Shown here in pieces: positions 41,455-50,186 of a DNA stretch of 64,000 nt (its first letter is position 1; the number at the start of each line of letters is the position of its first letter). The notes beneath the pieces were generated by a model. The model made no database searches. It was given only the letters and a program-made list of their open reading frames with translations, and was not told the origin of the DNA. Location of the stretch: contig NZ_JANHDN010000008.1 of the NCBI RefSeq assembly GCF_024494565.1, forward strand, positions 131,182 through 195,181, in the 5' to 3' direction. The translations under genes were made by a program, and so were the position numbers. The stretch is from Halorubrum rutilum. Its GTDB lineage: Archaea; Halobacteriota; Halobacteria; Halobacteriales; Haloferacaceae.

Positions 41455-42306
41455 ATGCGACAGGACCCGATCCCGGCCGCGCTCGCCGACCGGCTGTCGG
41501 TCGCGGCCCGTCGCCTGCGGGCGGCCCGGCGGAGCGCGCTCGACCGCGTCGCCGTCGAGGAGACCGAGTGGGAGTACGCGGGCCGGACCTGGTCGTGGCC
41601 GGCGGGCGAGGCGCGGACCTACTTCCGCGAGCTCGCGCCGGGCGAACGCGAGGTCCTCGACGAGCTGACCGCGGCGCTCGGGGAGCGTCGCTCGTCGGAC
41701 GGGCCCGGACCGGGAGCGGAATCGGGGGCCGAGGTCGTCGGAGTCGGCACGGGCAGGGTGGCCGTCGCGATTCCCGGGGCCGTCGGTGAGGGGCCGGGAG
41801 CGACCGACGGCGGGCGACCGGACGCGACCGGCGGCGACCCCCTCGTCGCGAAGCTGGCGCGGTACGGCCCCTCGGCGGAGATGGGCGACGGCCGCCCGCA
41901 GAACCGCCGGGAGCGCCGGATCTGGTCGGCGGTCGAGTCGCACCCGTTCCTCCCCGTCCTCGACGGCGACGCCGACGGCGACTGGATCGCCATGCCGCGC
42001 GCCGACGTTCCCCCGGACGAGGCGGTCCGAGAGGCCGCGCTCGACGGCGTACGGACGGCCCTGGCGCCACACCGCGACCGCTTCCACTTCGATGAGCTGA
42101 AGCCGGAGAACGTCGGCGCGTACCGCGACCGGTACTGGATCGTCGACTACGGGCGCCCGGTCGGCGAGCCGCTGTTCGCCGAGCCGCCGGACGCGTCCGC
42201 CGGGGATGCCGACGGGACCGCCGATATCGCCGATACTACCGACACCGCCGACACGCCGGGAGGAGGCGCCGGGAAGGACCGTCAGGATCGATCGAGTGAA
42301 AATTAA
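41455..42306 (+). CDS. Possible divergent protein-kinase-fold protein
   Basis: A 283-residue haloarchaeal protein not in a family I can name. A kinase-like order of motifs is visible: LVAKLARYG with Lys133 (VAIK-like), a helix with Glu153 (NRRERRIWSAVES), GDWIAMPRAD (hinge-like), HFDELKPEN at 211-219 (an HRDLKPEN-type catalytic loop with one extra residue), and VDYG at 230-233 (DFG-like). The first 75 residues may form a separate helical region, and about 80-130 and 240-283 are low-complexity. If it is a kinase, the glycine-rich loop is poor and the domain is compact. Pairing with a phosphatase gene next door is suggestive only. Confidence 0.55.
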   Translation: MRQDPIPAALADRLSVAARRLRAARRSALDRVAVEETEWEYAGRTWSWPAGEARTYFRELAPGEREVLDELTAALGERRSSDGPGPGAESGAEVVGVGTGRVAVAIPGAVGEGPGATDGGRPDATGGDPLVAKLARYGPSAEMGDGRPQNRRERRIWSAVESHPFLPVLDGDADGDWIAMPRADVPPDEAVREAALDGVRTALAPHRDRFHFDELKPENVGAYRDRYWIVDYGRPVGEPLFAEPPDASAGDADGTADIADTTDTADTPGGGAGKDRQDRSSEN

Positions 42307-42363
42307 TTCAGAATTGAGTTAAAACTTCGACAGAGTTAAGCGGACGGGCGGCGAAGGGGAAGT

Positions 42364-42822
42364 ATGAGCATCGAAACAGTGCTACTGGCGGTCGGAACCG
42401 AAGACGAGAAGCGAACCGAGCAGATCGCGAGGGAGGCGATCGCGGTCGCCGAGCCCACGGGCGCGGAGGTCGTGTTGACCCACGTGTTCGACGACGATGA
42501 GTTCGACGGGGTCCGGACGAAGCTGGGCGTCGACCCGGCGAGCGAGGGGTCGACGCCGGACGCGGTCGCCGAGCGACACACGACGACGCGGGCGGTCGCG
42601 CGGGCGCTCGACGAGGCGGGCGTCGCGTACTCCGTCCGCGGCGCGGTCGGCGACCACGCCGACGAGGTCGTCGCGGCGGCCTCGGCCGTCGGGGCCGACC
42701 GCGTGGTCGTCGGGGGGCGGCGCCGGTCGCCGACCGGGAAGGCCGTCTTCGGCAGCGTCGCGCAGGAGGTCATCCTCTCGGCGCCGTGCCCGGTGACCTT
42801 CGTGCGGGAAGTCGCCGCCTGA
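42364..42822 (+). CDS. Universal stress protein (UspA)
   Basis: A 152-residue USP. The ATP-binding motif G-x2-G-x9-GS is seen in VVVGGRRRSPTGKAVFGSVAQEV, and the N-terminal VLLAVGTEDE strand is typical. Cytoplasmic, probably dimeric, with a role in stress adaptation. An AT-rich block (about 42297-42345) upstream contains several TTAA box A candidates, so expression may be strong or regulated. Confidence 0.93.
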   Translation: MSIETVLLAVGTEDEKRTEQIAREAIAVAEPTGAEVVLTHVFDDDEFDGVRTKLGVDPASEGSTPDAVAERHTTTRAVARALDEAGVAYSVRGAVGDHADEVVAAASAVGADRVVVGGRRRSPTGKAVFGSVAQEVILSAPCPVTFVREVAA

Positions 42823-42896
42823 GCGCGGGCGGGGTTCGAGGCGAACCGCTCGGGGAAGCGTCCCGCTTAAGTGATGCCGGTCCGCGACTCTAGCCG

Positions 42897-43877
42897 ATGT
42901 ACTACGTTGGCGTCGACCTCGGGGCGACGAACGTCCGGGCGGTCGTCGGCGACGAGACGGCGGCGATCCTCGGTTCCGACACGCGGGGGACCCCTCGCGG
43001 GCCGAACGGAATCGCCGTGACCGAGGCCGTGCTGGGCGTCGTCCGCGGCGCGTGCGCCGCCGCCGGGATCGACCCGGCCGAGGTCGCCGCGGCCGGGATC
43101 GGCTCGATCGGCCCCCTCGACCTCGCGGCCGGGGTCGTCCAGGGACCGGCGAACCTCCCGGACACCGTCGAGCGGATCCCGCTCGTCGGGCCCGTCTCGC
43201 AGCTCCTCGACACCGACGAGGTCCACCTCCATAACGACACCATCGCGGGCGTCATCGGCGAGCGGTTCCACTCCGAGCGCAACCCCGACGATATGGTGTA
43301 CCTCACCATCTCCTCGGGGATCGGCGCCGGGGTGGCCGTCGACGGCAACGTGCTCTCGGGGTGGGACGGCAACGCCGGCGAGGTCGGCCACATGACCGTC
43401 GACCCGCACGGGTTCATGACCTGCGGGTGCGGCCACGACGGCCACTGGGAGGGGTACTGCTCGGGCAACAACATCCCGAGCTACGCCCGCGAGCTCCACG
43501 CGGAGGACCCCGTCGAGACGTCGCTCCCGATCGAGGACCCGGAGTTCTCCGCGGTCGACGTGTTCGAGGCGGCCGGCGAGGACGTCTTCGCCGACCACGT
43601 GATCGACCAGGTGGCCCACTGGAACGCGATGGGCGTCGCCAACGTGATCCACGCGTACGCCCCGCTCGTGGTGAGCGTCGGCGGCGCGGTCGCGCTCAAC
43701 AACCCCGAGCGGGTGCTCGACCCGATCCGCGAGAAGCTCGCCGACATGGTGTTCATCAACGTCCCGGAGGTCCGGCTCACCGAGCTCGGCGACGAGGTCG
43801 TCGTGAAGGGGGCGCTCGCGAGCGCGCTCACCGGCGGCACGGGCGACCGGTCGCGGGTGGAGTCGCCGCCGGGGTGA
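42897..43877 (+). CDS. ROK-family sugar kinase
   Basis: A 326-residue ROK protein. The phosphate-binding GVDLGATNVRAVVGD is at the N-terminus. The second ATP motif region is LTISSGIGAGVAVDG, and the zinc motif CGCGHDGHWEGYCSG is present. There is no HTH, so it is an enzyme and not a repressor. Likely a glucokinase or related hexose kinase; sugar specificity is not clear. A single gene with a short leader. Confidence 0.9.
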   Translation: MYYVGVDLGATNVRAVVGDETAAILGSDTRGTPRGPNGIAVTEAVLGVVRGACAAAGIDPAEVAAAGIGSIGPLDLAAGVVQGPANLPDTVERIPLVGPVSQLLDTDEVHLHNDTIAGVIGERFHSERNPDDMVYLTISSGIGAGVAVDGNVLSGWDGNAGEVGHMTVDPHGFMTCGCGHDGHWEGYCSGNNIPSYARELHAEDPVETSLPIEDPEFSAVDVFEAAGEDVFADHVIDQVAHWNAMGVANVIHAYAPLVVSVGGAVALNNPERVLDPIREKLADMVFINVPEVRLTELGDEVVVKGALASALTGGTGDRSRVESPPG

Positions 43878-43899
43878 GCGGGGCGAGACCCGCTCCGGG

Positions 43900-44910
43900 T
43901 CAGTCCTCGAACTCCGTAAGCTCCGGCTCCACGCTCGGGTCGACCGCGTCCCGCGTCTCTAGGTACGCGTCCCGGTAGCGCCAGATCTTCCGGAGGAGGA
44001 CGTAGCCGAACGCGCCCTGAAAGAGGAGGACGAAGAGGAACAGCGCCGGGAGCCGCGGGATGGGGGTGAGCGCCGGGATCACCGAGGTGACCGGGCCGAC
44101 CAGGGTGTTGTACAGGCCGTGGATCGCGGCGGCGATGACGAGCCCCTTCACGACGATCGGGCCGCGGTGCTCGGGGTTGAACTTCGCGAGGCCGAGGTAG
44201 TAGCCCGCGAACGCCGAGTAGACGACGTGACCGGGGCCCGCGAGCGCCCGCAGCGCCGCGATCCCGTCGCCCGCGCCGAGGACGGCGACGCCGATCGTCA
44301 GCTCCGACATCTCGACGGTCCGGGCGATGTAGACGAGGTTCTCGATGACGGCGAAGCCGAGCCCGGCGATCGCCCCGTACACCGCGCCGTCGACGACGGC
44401 GTTGAACCGGTCGTCGGTGTACGCGTACAGCCGCACCGCGAGCAGCTTCACCGTCTCCTCGACGGGACCGACGACGAGGAAGAAGAAGAGGACGAGCCCC
44501 GGGAAGCCGAGCGGGGAGAAGAGCGGCTGGAGGCGGCCGTTGAGCACCGCGGCGAACGTCGCCGTGAGGATCGAGAGCAGGAACGTCGCCACCAGCAGGG
44601 AGAGCGGTTCCGCGGTCGTGACGTCGGAGACGTACACGTACGCGGCGAGGCCGAAGGCGGGGATCGCTGAGAGCCCGACGAGCATCGCGACCGCGGGGTC
44701 GAAGACGAGCCCGAGGCCGAACGAGCCGAGGATGGCGAGCAGGCCGAGGAAGGCGACGAACACGACCAGCCCCTTCGCGGAGCGGGTGATGAGCCAGTGC
44801 AGCGCGACCGAGAGCCCGTCGAGGGAGGTGCGCTCCTCCCACGTGGCGATGTCGTAGAGGTCGCGGTCGTCGTCGGCGCGGGACTCGACCGGGTCCGACC
44901 GGGATGGCAT
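43900..44910 (-). CDS. PrsW-family intramembrane metalloprotease
   Basis: A 336-residue membrane protein with eight or so membrane segments. Metal-site motifs are VVGPVEETVKLLAVR (EExxK), the conserved DGAVYGAIAGLGFAVIEN, GHVVYSAFAGYY, and AAAIHGLYNT. Bacterial PrsW cleaves anti-sigma factor RsiW; the substrate in Halobacteria is unknown. The first 25 residues are charged. The ATG at 44908-44910 is preceded by a box A-like CTTAAG on the minus strand. Confidence 0.88.
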   Translation of the reverse strand: MPSRSDPVESRADDDRDLYDIATWEERTSLDGLSVALHWLITRSAKGLVVFVAFLGLLAILGSFGLGLVFDPAVAMLVGLSAIPAFGLAAYVYVSDVTTAEPLSLLVATFLLSILTATFAAVLNGRLQPLFSPLGFPGLVLFFFLVVGPVEETVKLLAVRLYAYTDDRFNAVVDGAVYGAIAGLGFAVIENLVYIARTVEMSELTIGVAVLGAGDGIAALRALAGPGHVVYSAFAGYYLGLAKFNPEHRGPIVVKGLVIAAAIHGLYNTLVGPVTSVIPALTPIPRLPALFLFVLLFQGAFGYVLLRKIWRYRDAYLETRDAVDPSVEPELTEFED

Positions 44911-45046
44911 ACGCCCCGGTTCGGACCGGGGTGACTTAAGCCGTGGCCGGACGGGTCCGGTCGAGGGCCGGTCGATCCGCGTCTCCGAGCGAGACGGGCC
45001 GGCGCCGAGCCGGTGGAATTGAAACCGCGGCGCCCGAAGGGAGGGT

Positions 45047-45223
45047 ATGCGCTTCGATTCACGGACCCGGCGGACCCTCCGCGAGGCGGGGCTCGACGCC
45101 GACGCGACCGCCGACCTCGACCTGTTCAGCCACGGGAGCGAACGGCCCGTCCTCGCCGGGCGCTCGCTCGGGGAGACGGTCCGCGACCGGGTTCGCCTCG
45201 CGGGCGGCCCGGAGGGGCTGTGA
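45047..45223 (+). CDS. Small protein translationally coupled to FAU-1
   Basis: A 58-residue protein (MRFDSRTRRTLREAGLDADA...). Its stop overlaps the GTG of the FAU-1 gene (GTGA at 45220-45223), which argues for real translation. The start and end resemble the two ends of a larger haloarchaeal family (DUF7532-like: an N-terminal MxFDxRTxRxLRE and an LDL-(Y/F)-(S/T)-H segment), as if the middle were missing; that link is tentative. Confidence 0.6.
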   Translation: MRFDSRTRRTLREAGLDADATADLDLFSHGSERPVLAGRSLGETVRDRVRLAGGPEGL

Positions 45224-46704
45224 CCGCCGCCGTCCGCGTCCGAGGCATCTACGCCACGGCGCTGACGCGGCTCGCGCTCGACGCGGGCCACGAGGTCGTC
45301 GACGCCTCGCCGCCGATCCGGCGGCGCTTCGACGCGGCGTTCGGGGACGCGCCGCCGGACGTCCGGATCGGGACGACCGGCGACCGGCAGGGCGTCGGCG
45401 TTCACGGAGACGCCGAGGCGGTGGCCGCGCTGCGGGACCGGCTGGCGGGGGTCGGTCGCGACGCGCTCGCGTGGGACGACCCGACGCCGCCCGGGACCGT
45501 GCTCGACGGCGAGGTGACCGAGACGCTCGGCGGCGGGGCGGTGGTGGCGCTCCGCGTCGGCGGCGAAGGGGACGACCCGGGAAGCGACGAGGGGGCGAGC
45601 GACGGGAGCGTCGAGGGGTACCTCCCGTACGGGAGCGTCGACGACCGCGTCGAGACCGGCGACCCGGTCCGGGTCCGCGTCGACGCGTCCGCGGCGCCGT
45701 GGACCGACCGACGCCCCGAGCTCGACGGGTCGCTGCGCGCGGGCGGCGCCCTCGTCGCGCTCGAACCGGGGTCCGGCACCCGCGTCGACGTCCGGGACGA
45801 CGAGGCCGCCCGGGAGCTGTCGGGGATGCTCAACCTGCTCGGGCTGGAGCCGCCGGACGGGTGGCGGGCGGCCTGGAAGCCGCCCGCGGTCGACGCCGGG
45901 ACGGAGGCGCTGGAGGCGGGGCTGGAGCGCGCCGTCGCGGCCGCCGAAGATCTCGACGACGCGGTGGACGCGGCCGGGGGGATCGGCGTCCTCGGCGACC
46001 GCGGGCGCCTCCGCGACGAGCCGGTGGCGTCGCCGAACGCGGGCGCCTGGGTGTGGTTCGGCCGCGAGAGCCGGTTCGCGCTCGACGACCGGCGGCGGGA
46101 GGCGACCGCGACGATGCCGGGCCACCACCGGGTGAAGGCGGGGTCGGCCGACGCCTCGGCCGGCGTCGACCTCGCGGAGGCGCTCTGCGAGCCCGACCCG
46201 GACGCCGCGTTCCCGTTCGGCGTCGTGACGGACGCGTTCGGCCCGCGCGAGGGCGACGCGCTCCGGATCGACCACGGGAAGCCCGACGGTCGGGTAATAA
46301 CGCTCGGCGAGGGCACCGTCACCGAGGTCGACCCCGACGGCGCCGTCACCGTCGAGCGCGAGATGACCGGCGGCGGCAGCTACGACGGCCTCGGGACGCC
46401 GCGGGAGGCGGGCGACGTCGCCGAGACGAGCCTGAAGGAGGGCCGGTGGTGGTACCCGACCACCTACCGCGGCCGCGACGGGACGGTCCGCGGGACCTAC
46501 GTCAACGTCTGTACCCCGGTCGAGGTGTTCCCGGACGCCGCCCGCTACGTGGACCTCCACGTCGACGTGGTGAAGCGCCCGGACGGGACCGTCGAGCGCG
46601 TCGACGACGACGAACTGCGGGACGCGACGGCGGCCGGCGACGTGCCGGAGCCGCTGGCCGAGAAGGCGCGGAGCGTCGCGTCCGCGCTGGAGAACGCGCT
46701 GTAG
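45220..46704 (+). CDS. FAU-1-type RNA-binding ribonuclease (DUF402 C-terminus)
   Basis: A 494-residue homologue of archaeal FAU-1/AU-1, an RNase E/G-like RNA-binding protein acting on AU-rich RNA and rRNA precursors. The N-terminal region is S1/RNase-G-like (VRVRGIYATALTRLALDAGHEVVDAS, VEGYLPYGSVDD). The C-terminal DUF402 domain contains RVKAGSADAS and GRWWYPTTYRGRDGTVRGTYVNVCTPVEVFPD, then YVDLHVDVVKRPDGTVERVDDDEL. GTG start, coupled to the preceding small gene. Confidence 0.88.
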   Translation: MTAAVRVRGIYATALTRLALDAGHEVVDASPPIRRRFDAAFGDAPPDVRIGTTGDRQGVGVHGDAEAVAALRDRLAGVGRDALAWDDPTPPGTVLDGEVTETLGGGAVVALRVGGEGDDPGSDEGASDGSVEGYLPYGSVDDRVETGDPVRVRVDASAAPWTDRRPELDGSLRAGGALVALEPGSGTRVDVRDDEAARELSGMLNLLGLEPPDGWRAAWKPPAVDAGTEALEAGLERAVAAAEDLDDAVDAAGGIGVLGDRGRLRDEPVASPNAGAWVWFGRESRFALDDRRREATATMPGHHRVKAGSADASAGVDLAEALCEPDPDAAFPFGVVTDAFGPREGDALRIDHGKPDGRVITLGEGTVTEVDPDGAVTVEREMTGGGSYDGLGTPREAGDVAETSLKEGRWWYPTTYRGRDGTVRGTYVNVCTPVEVFPDAARYVDLHVDVVKRPDGTVERVDDDELRDATAAGDVPEPLAEKARSVASALENAL

Positions 46705-46856
46705 CCGAGGGCGACGCGCGAGCCGCGCGGAACGAGAGCACTCGACGGTCGGTCGGTTATACGAGAGAAATAGCTCGTATCTCCCGCGATTCGATCCGTC
46801 TATTACGGCATATAAGGTTCTCCAGATTAATTTCACACAATCGTTATTACTACCGC

Positions 46857-46943
46857 ATGGCACGGAGAATCATGATCGTGAATAGCACGCACGACGGTGC
46901 GAACGTCAACCGCCGGCCCGACCCGCCGGCCGTCGGACCGTGA
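46857..46943 (+). CDS. Possible 28-residue leader ORF upstream of the GCS2-type ligase
   Basis: ATG at 46857 opens a short frame (MARRIMIVNSTHDGANVNRR...) that ends at 46943, with its TGA overlapping the GTG at 46940. It follows an AT-rich patch at about 46799-46856 with several box A candidates (ATTAAT, GTTATTAC). It could be a leader peptide whose translation feeds into the ligase gene, or the ligase may simply start at the ATG at 46985. Confidence 0.4.
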   Translation: MARRIMIVNSTHDGANVNRRPDPPAVGP

Positions 46944-48073
46944 CCGGTGGCGCCGCCGAGGGCGCGACGTCCGAGACCGGACCGATGCGGCGGAGCGTCG
47001 AGGTGGAGTACTGGGTGGTCGACGAGCGCGGTCGGCTGACCGGTCCGGGCGGGCTCGTCGACGCGTCGCCGGGCGTCGAGCGCGAGTTCGTCGAACCGCT
47101 GTTGGAGATTAAGACGACGCCGTGCGAGTCGACGGCGGAGCTCCGCGAGGAGCTGTTCGGTCGGCTCGGCCGGGTCATAGAGCGTGCCGAGGAGCTCGGG
47201 AAGGGACTCGTGCCGCTCGCGACGCCGCTCCGCGACGGCGACGTCGCCGACCTCGGGAGCGAGCGGGCGCGGATCCAGGACCGCGTCGTCGGGGACCGGT
47301 TCGAGTACGTCCGGCACTGCGCCGGGACCCACGTCCACGTCGAGCAGCTACCGGGGCGCGAGGTCGACCAGCTCAACGCGCTCACGGCGCTCGACCCGTC
47401 GCTGGCGCTCGTCAACTCCTCGCCGTACTTCGGGCACGAGCCGCTCGGGGCGGGCGCGCGGTCGCTGCTGTACCGGCGGATGGCGTACGAGCGGCTCCCG
47501 CGGCAGGGCGAGCTGTGGCCGTACGCCGACGACACCGAGGAGTGGGCGACGCGGCTGGAGCGTCGGTACGAGTCGTTCGTCACCGAGGCGGTCGTGGCCG
47601 GCTGCGACCGGGATGCCGTCGAGGCCTGTTTCACCCCGGAGAGCGCGGCGTGGACCCCGGTGAAGCTCCGAGGGGAGTTCGGGACGGTCGAGTGGCGCTC
47701 GGCGGACGCCGCGCTCCCGAGCCAGGTCGTCCGGCTGGCCGACGACCTCGTCGGGGTCGTCGAGCGGCTCGGAGACGCCGAACTCCGCGTCGGCGACGAG
47801 CCGCACGGCGTCACGGACGAGGCCGTCGTCCTCCCGCCGTTCGAGACGGTGCGCGAGCGCGTCGAGGACGCCGTTCGCGACGGTCTCGACTCGGACGCGG
47901 TCCGGTCGTACCTCGAACGGATGGGGATCGATCCGGGACCGTACGAGCCGCTGTCGGCCGAACTGCGAGGGGAGGGACCGCTCACCGAGGACGGGGCGAG
48001 GGACGTGCGCCTCGACTACGCGGAGCGGCTCGCGCGCGACGTGCGCCGACGGCGACCGGTCCGGAGCGACTGA
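46940..48073 (+). CDS. Glutamate-cysteine ligase (GCS2) family protein
   Basis: A 377-residue ATP-dependent carboxylate-amine ligase of the GCS2/YbdK type. Halobacteria use gamma-glutamylcysteine as their main thiol, so thiol synthesis is the likely role. Motifs: VEVEYWVVDERGRLTG (metal-binding Glu), CAGTHVHVEQLPGREV, the nucleotide-binding SSPYFGHEPLGAGARSLLY, and FGTVEWRSADA. The first in-frame start is GTG 46940; ATG 46985 would remove 15 non-conserved residues and is a serious alternative. Confidence 0.82.
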   Translation: MTGGAAEGATSETGPMRRSVEVEYWVVDERGRLTGPGGLVDASPGVEREFVEPLLEIKTTPCESTAELREELFGRLGRVIERAEELGKGLVPLATPLRDGDVADLGSERARIQDRVVGDRFEYVRHCAGTHVHVEQLPGREVDQLNALTALDPSLALVNSSPYFGHEPLGAGARSLLYRRMAYERLPRQGELWPYADDTEEWATRLERRYESFVTEAVVAGCDRDAVEACFTPESAAWTPVKLRGEFGTVEWRSADAALPSQVVRLADDLVGVVERLGDAELRVGDEPHGVTDEAVVLPPFETVRERVEDAVRDGLDSDAVRSYLERMGIDPGPYEPLSAELRGEGPLTEDGARDVRLDYAERLARDVRRRRPVRSD

Positions 48074-48100
48074 GCGCCGGGCGGGCGGACGGCCGGAAGG

Positions 48101-48427
48101 TCAGAAGTGGTTCGCGGACTCCGTCTCGTGTTTCAGCTCCCCGCCGCGGCCGCCCTCGACCGTGGAGGCGCCCTGGTCGCCGGAGGAGGCGGTCCGCACC
48201 GTCACGTTCTCCACCTCGTCGAAGTCCATGATCAGGTCGCGGCGGATGTTGTCGGCCGTGATGTTCGAGATCCCGCAGCCCGAACAGGTGCCGCCGAGCT
48301 CGACGACGACCTCGCCGCTCTCGGGGTCCGCCTCGCGCACGACGCTCGTCCCGCCGTGCATCTGGATGATCGGCATCTGTCCGACCATCCACTCTTCGAC
48401 TCGGTCCGCGAGGCTCTCGTCGCTCAT
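48101..48427 (-). CDS. NifU-like Fe-S cluster protein
   Basis: A 108-residue NifU C-terminal-domain protein. [20 protein letters not shown] carries the CxxC that holds a transient Fe-S cluster. It probably acts in scaffold or carrier steps of Fe-S assembly. The tail past about residue 80 is unconserved and Ser/Gly/Glu-rich. A membrane ferredoxin gene lies about 500 nt upstream on the same strand, which is consistent with an Fe-S neighbourhood. Confidence 0.88.
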   Translation of the reverse strand: MSDESLADRVEEWMVGQMPIIQMHGGTSVVREADPESGEVVVELGGTCSGCGISNITADNIRRDLIMDFDEVENVTVRTASSGDQGASTVEGGRGGELKHETESANHF

Positions 48428-48556
48428 TGTCGACCGTTGGCACCCGAGCCTATGGAAGCTTGCGGTTTCCGAGGCGACCCGAGGAAAGAAAGGAACTGTG
48501 TCACCGTCGATCCCGCGGGATGGAAGGATCGGAACTGGTTTCGGTTACGCCGACGG

Positions 48557-48880
48557 TCACTCGTCGGGGTCGTCCGCCCGCTCCGACTCGCTCGGGAGCC
48601 GGGTCGGATCCGCGGGGTCGTCGCCGTGCACGGTGTCGTCGCGTTCGAGCAGGTAGAGGAGCGGCCCGAGCGCGGCCAACACGAGCACGCCGGGGAGCGG
48701 CGCGTCCGGGACGAGCAGGGCGGTGGTCAGGGCGGCGCCGGAGGTGACGACGAGGAGGGCGGCCCACAGCGACGGGGAGCCGAAGTCGACGCCGACGCGG
48801 GCGGCGTCGCGGTAGACGAGCGCGGCCGCGCCCGCGACGAGGAGCGCGGCGCCGCCGCCGAGGACCGTGGTGACTGCCAT
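48557..48880 (-). CDS. Three-span hypothetical membrane protein
   Basis: A 107-residue protein with hydrophobic segments at about 5-22, 37-57 and 62-76, and an acidic C-terminal tail (RDDTVHGDDPADP...). No named family. It lies between the NifU and ferredoxin genes on the same strand, but with gaps. Confidence 0.65.
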   Translation of the reverse strand: MAVTTVLGGGAALLVAGAAALVYRDAARVGVDFGSPSLWAALLVVTSGAALTTALLVPDAPLPGVLVLAALGPLLYLLERDDTVHGDDPADPTRLPSESERADDPDE

Positions 48881-48941
48881 ACCGACCGTTCGGCCGAGAC
48901 GCGAAAAAGGGTGTCGCGAGCGGGCGGCCAGGATGGAACGA

Positions 48942-49541
48942 CTACGGCGCCTCGCCCGTCTCGATGCTGAAGGAGTCGCGCGGGTACGCGACGCAGGTCA
49001 GCGTGTAACCGTCGTCGAGCTCGGCCTCCTCTAACATCTGCTGGTTGTCGTGCTCGACGAAGTCCTCGGAGGGGCCGTCCGTGATGTGACCGGCACAGGA
49101 GACGCACTGGCCCTGCCGGCAGGCGTACGGGAGGTCCCACCCCTCGTCTTCGCCCTGTTCGAGGATCGGCTCGTCGTTCGAGAGCTCGACCGTCTTCCCC
49201 TGCTTGACGAACTCGACGTCGAAGTACTCGACCTCCTCCACGTCGGCGGGGCCGGCGCTGACGGCGCTGCCGTCCTCCAGTTCGCCCTCCTCGCCCTCGG
49301 CGCCGCCGGCGGGGATGGCGCCGCCGCCGCCCCCGCCGCCGACCGCGCGGTTCCCCGGCTCGGGGAAGTCGGTCTCGGGGACCGCGGACGCGCGGCGTTC
49401 GAGCACTTCGTCCGAGATGTCGGTCGTGGGCTCCCACCCCGTCCCCTTCAGGCTGGTAACGAGGACGACGGTCAGCGTCGCGATCACCCCGAGAACGATC
49501 GCCGGCGCGTTCGCGACGTTCGCAATGAGCGGGTTGAGCAT
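48942..49541 (-). CDS. Membrane-anchored 2Fe-2S ferredoxin
   Basis: A 199-residue protein. A membrane anchor (about residues 10-30, ANAPAIVLGVIATLTVVLVTS) is followed by a linker containing seven consecutive glycines (about 68-74). The C-terminal plant-type [2Fe-2S] domain has ACRQGQCVSCAGHITDG (residues 140-156) plus Cys183 in YTLTCVAYP. It probably passes electrons at the inner face of the membrane. It is unlike the soluble ferredoxin at 38543, so the two should have different partners. Confidence 0.88.
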   Translation of the reverse strand: MLNPLIANVANAPAIVLGVIATLTVVLVTSLKGTGWEPTTDISDEVLERRASAVPETDFPEPGNRAVGGGGGGGAIPAGGAEGEEGELEDGSAVSAGPADVEEVEYFDVEFVKQGKTVELSNDEPILEQGEDEGWDLPYACRQGQCVSCAGHITDGPSEDFVEHDNQQMLEEAELDDGYTLTCVAYPRDSFSIETGEAP

Positions 49542-49646
49542 ACGAGCAGATATGGAGAGGTGGCTTAAGGCCGTTTTGATCGGTCCGATCGCACGAGAAC
49601 CGCGGGGCGCGGCGTCCGAGTCCGCGCCGCGCCGCGGAACGGACCA

Positions 49647-49652
49647 TTTATC
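49647..49652 (+). promoter_or_regulatory. Box A of the PUA gene
   Basis: TTTATC begins 30 nt before the ATG at 49677, supporting that start over an ATG three codons earlier. Confidence 0.55.
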
Positions 49653-49676
49653 GGCCGAGCGGTCGACGTGGCGCCC

Positions 49677-50159
49677 ATGGAAGTGAAATCGCGGCACCAC
49701 CTCCGGAGCGACGACATCGCGGCGATCCGCGAGGCGGTCGCCGACCACCTCGGCATCGACGTCGACGGCGAGACGTTCGAGCTCGTCGAGTTCGTCGACG
49801 CGGGCTACGAGCTCGTCCTGGTCGACGGCGACCCCGCGGTCTTCTACGTCGACGACGACGAGCCGTTCCTCACCGTGCGGGGCGCGAACGACTACGAGCC
49901 GGAGACCGGGGTCGTCACGGTCGACGCGGGGGCGATCTCCTTCGTCTCCGACGGCGCCGACGTGATGCGGCCCGGCATCGTCGAGGCCGACGCGGCGATA
50001 CGCGATGGCGACCTCGTCGTCGTCGCCGAGGAGTCGCACGGGAAGGTGCTCGCGGTCGGCCGCGCGATGGTCGACGGCGACGACATGGTCGGGGACAGCG
50101 GGAAGGTCGTCGAATCCATCCACCACGTCGGTGACGAGCTGTACGAGTTCTCGGCGTAG
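49677..50159 (+). CDS. PUA-domain RNA-binding protein
   Basis: A 160-residue MCT-1/Tma20-like protein. The N-terminal pre-PUA region (MEVKSRHHLRSDDIAAIREAVADHL) is followed by a C-terminal PUA domain (about 80-157: GVVTVDAGAISFVSDGADVMRPGIVE ... VVVAEESHGKVLAVGRAMVDG). Archaeal members probably bind the small subunit or tRNA during initiation or recycling. A strong promoter for a structured region lies immediately downstream. Confidence 0.9.
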   Translation: MEVKSRHHLRSDDIAAIREAVADHLGIDVDGETFELVEFVDAGYELVLVDGDPAVFYVDDDEPFLTVRGANDYEPETGVVTVDAGAISFVSDGADVMRPGIVEADAAIRDGDLVVVAEESHGKVLAVGRAMVDGDDMVGDSGKVVESIHHVGDELYEFSA

Positions 50160-50179
50160 ACGACCTGGAGCGAGAGTGG

Positions 50180-50186
50180 TTTATAC
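50180..50186 (+). promoter_or_regulatory. Strong box A reading into the structured region
   Basis: TTTATAC matches the haloarchaeal box A consensus well. Transcription should begin near 50207-50210, with no convincing protein start there. This is the main argument that the structured block that follows may be transcribed as a non-coding RNA. Confidence 0.5.
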
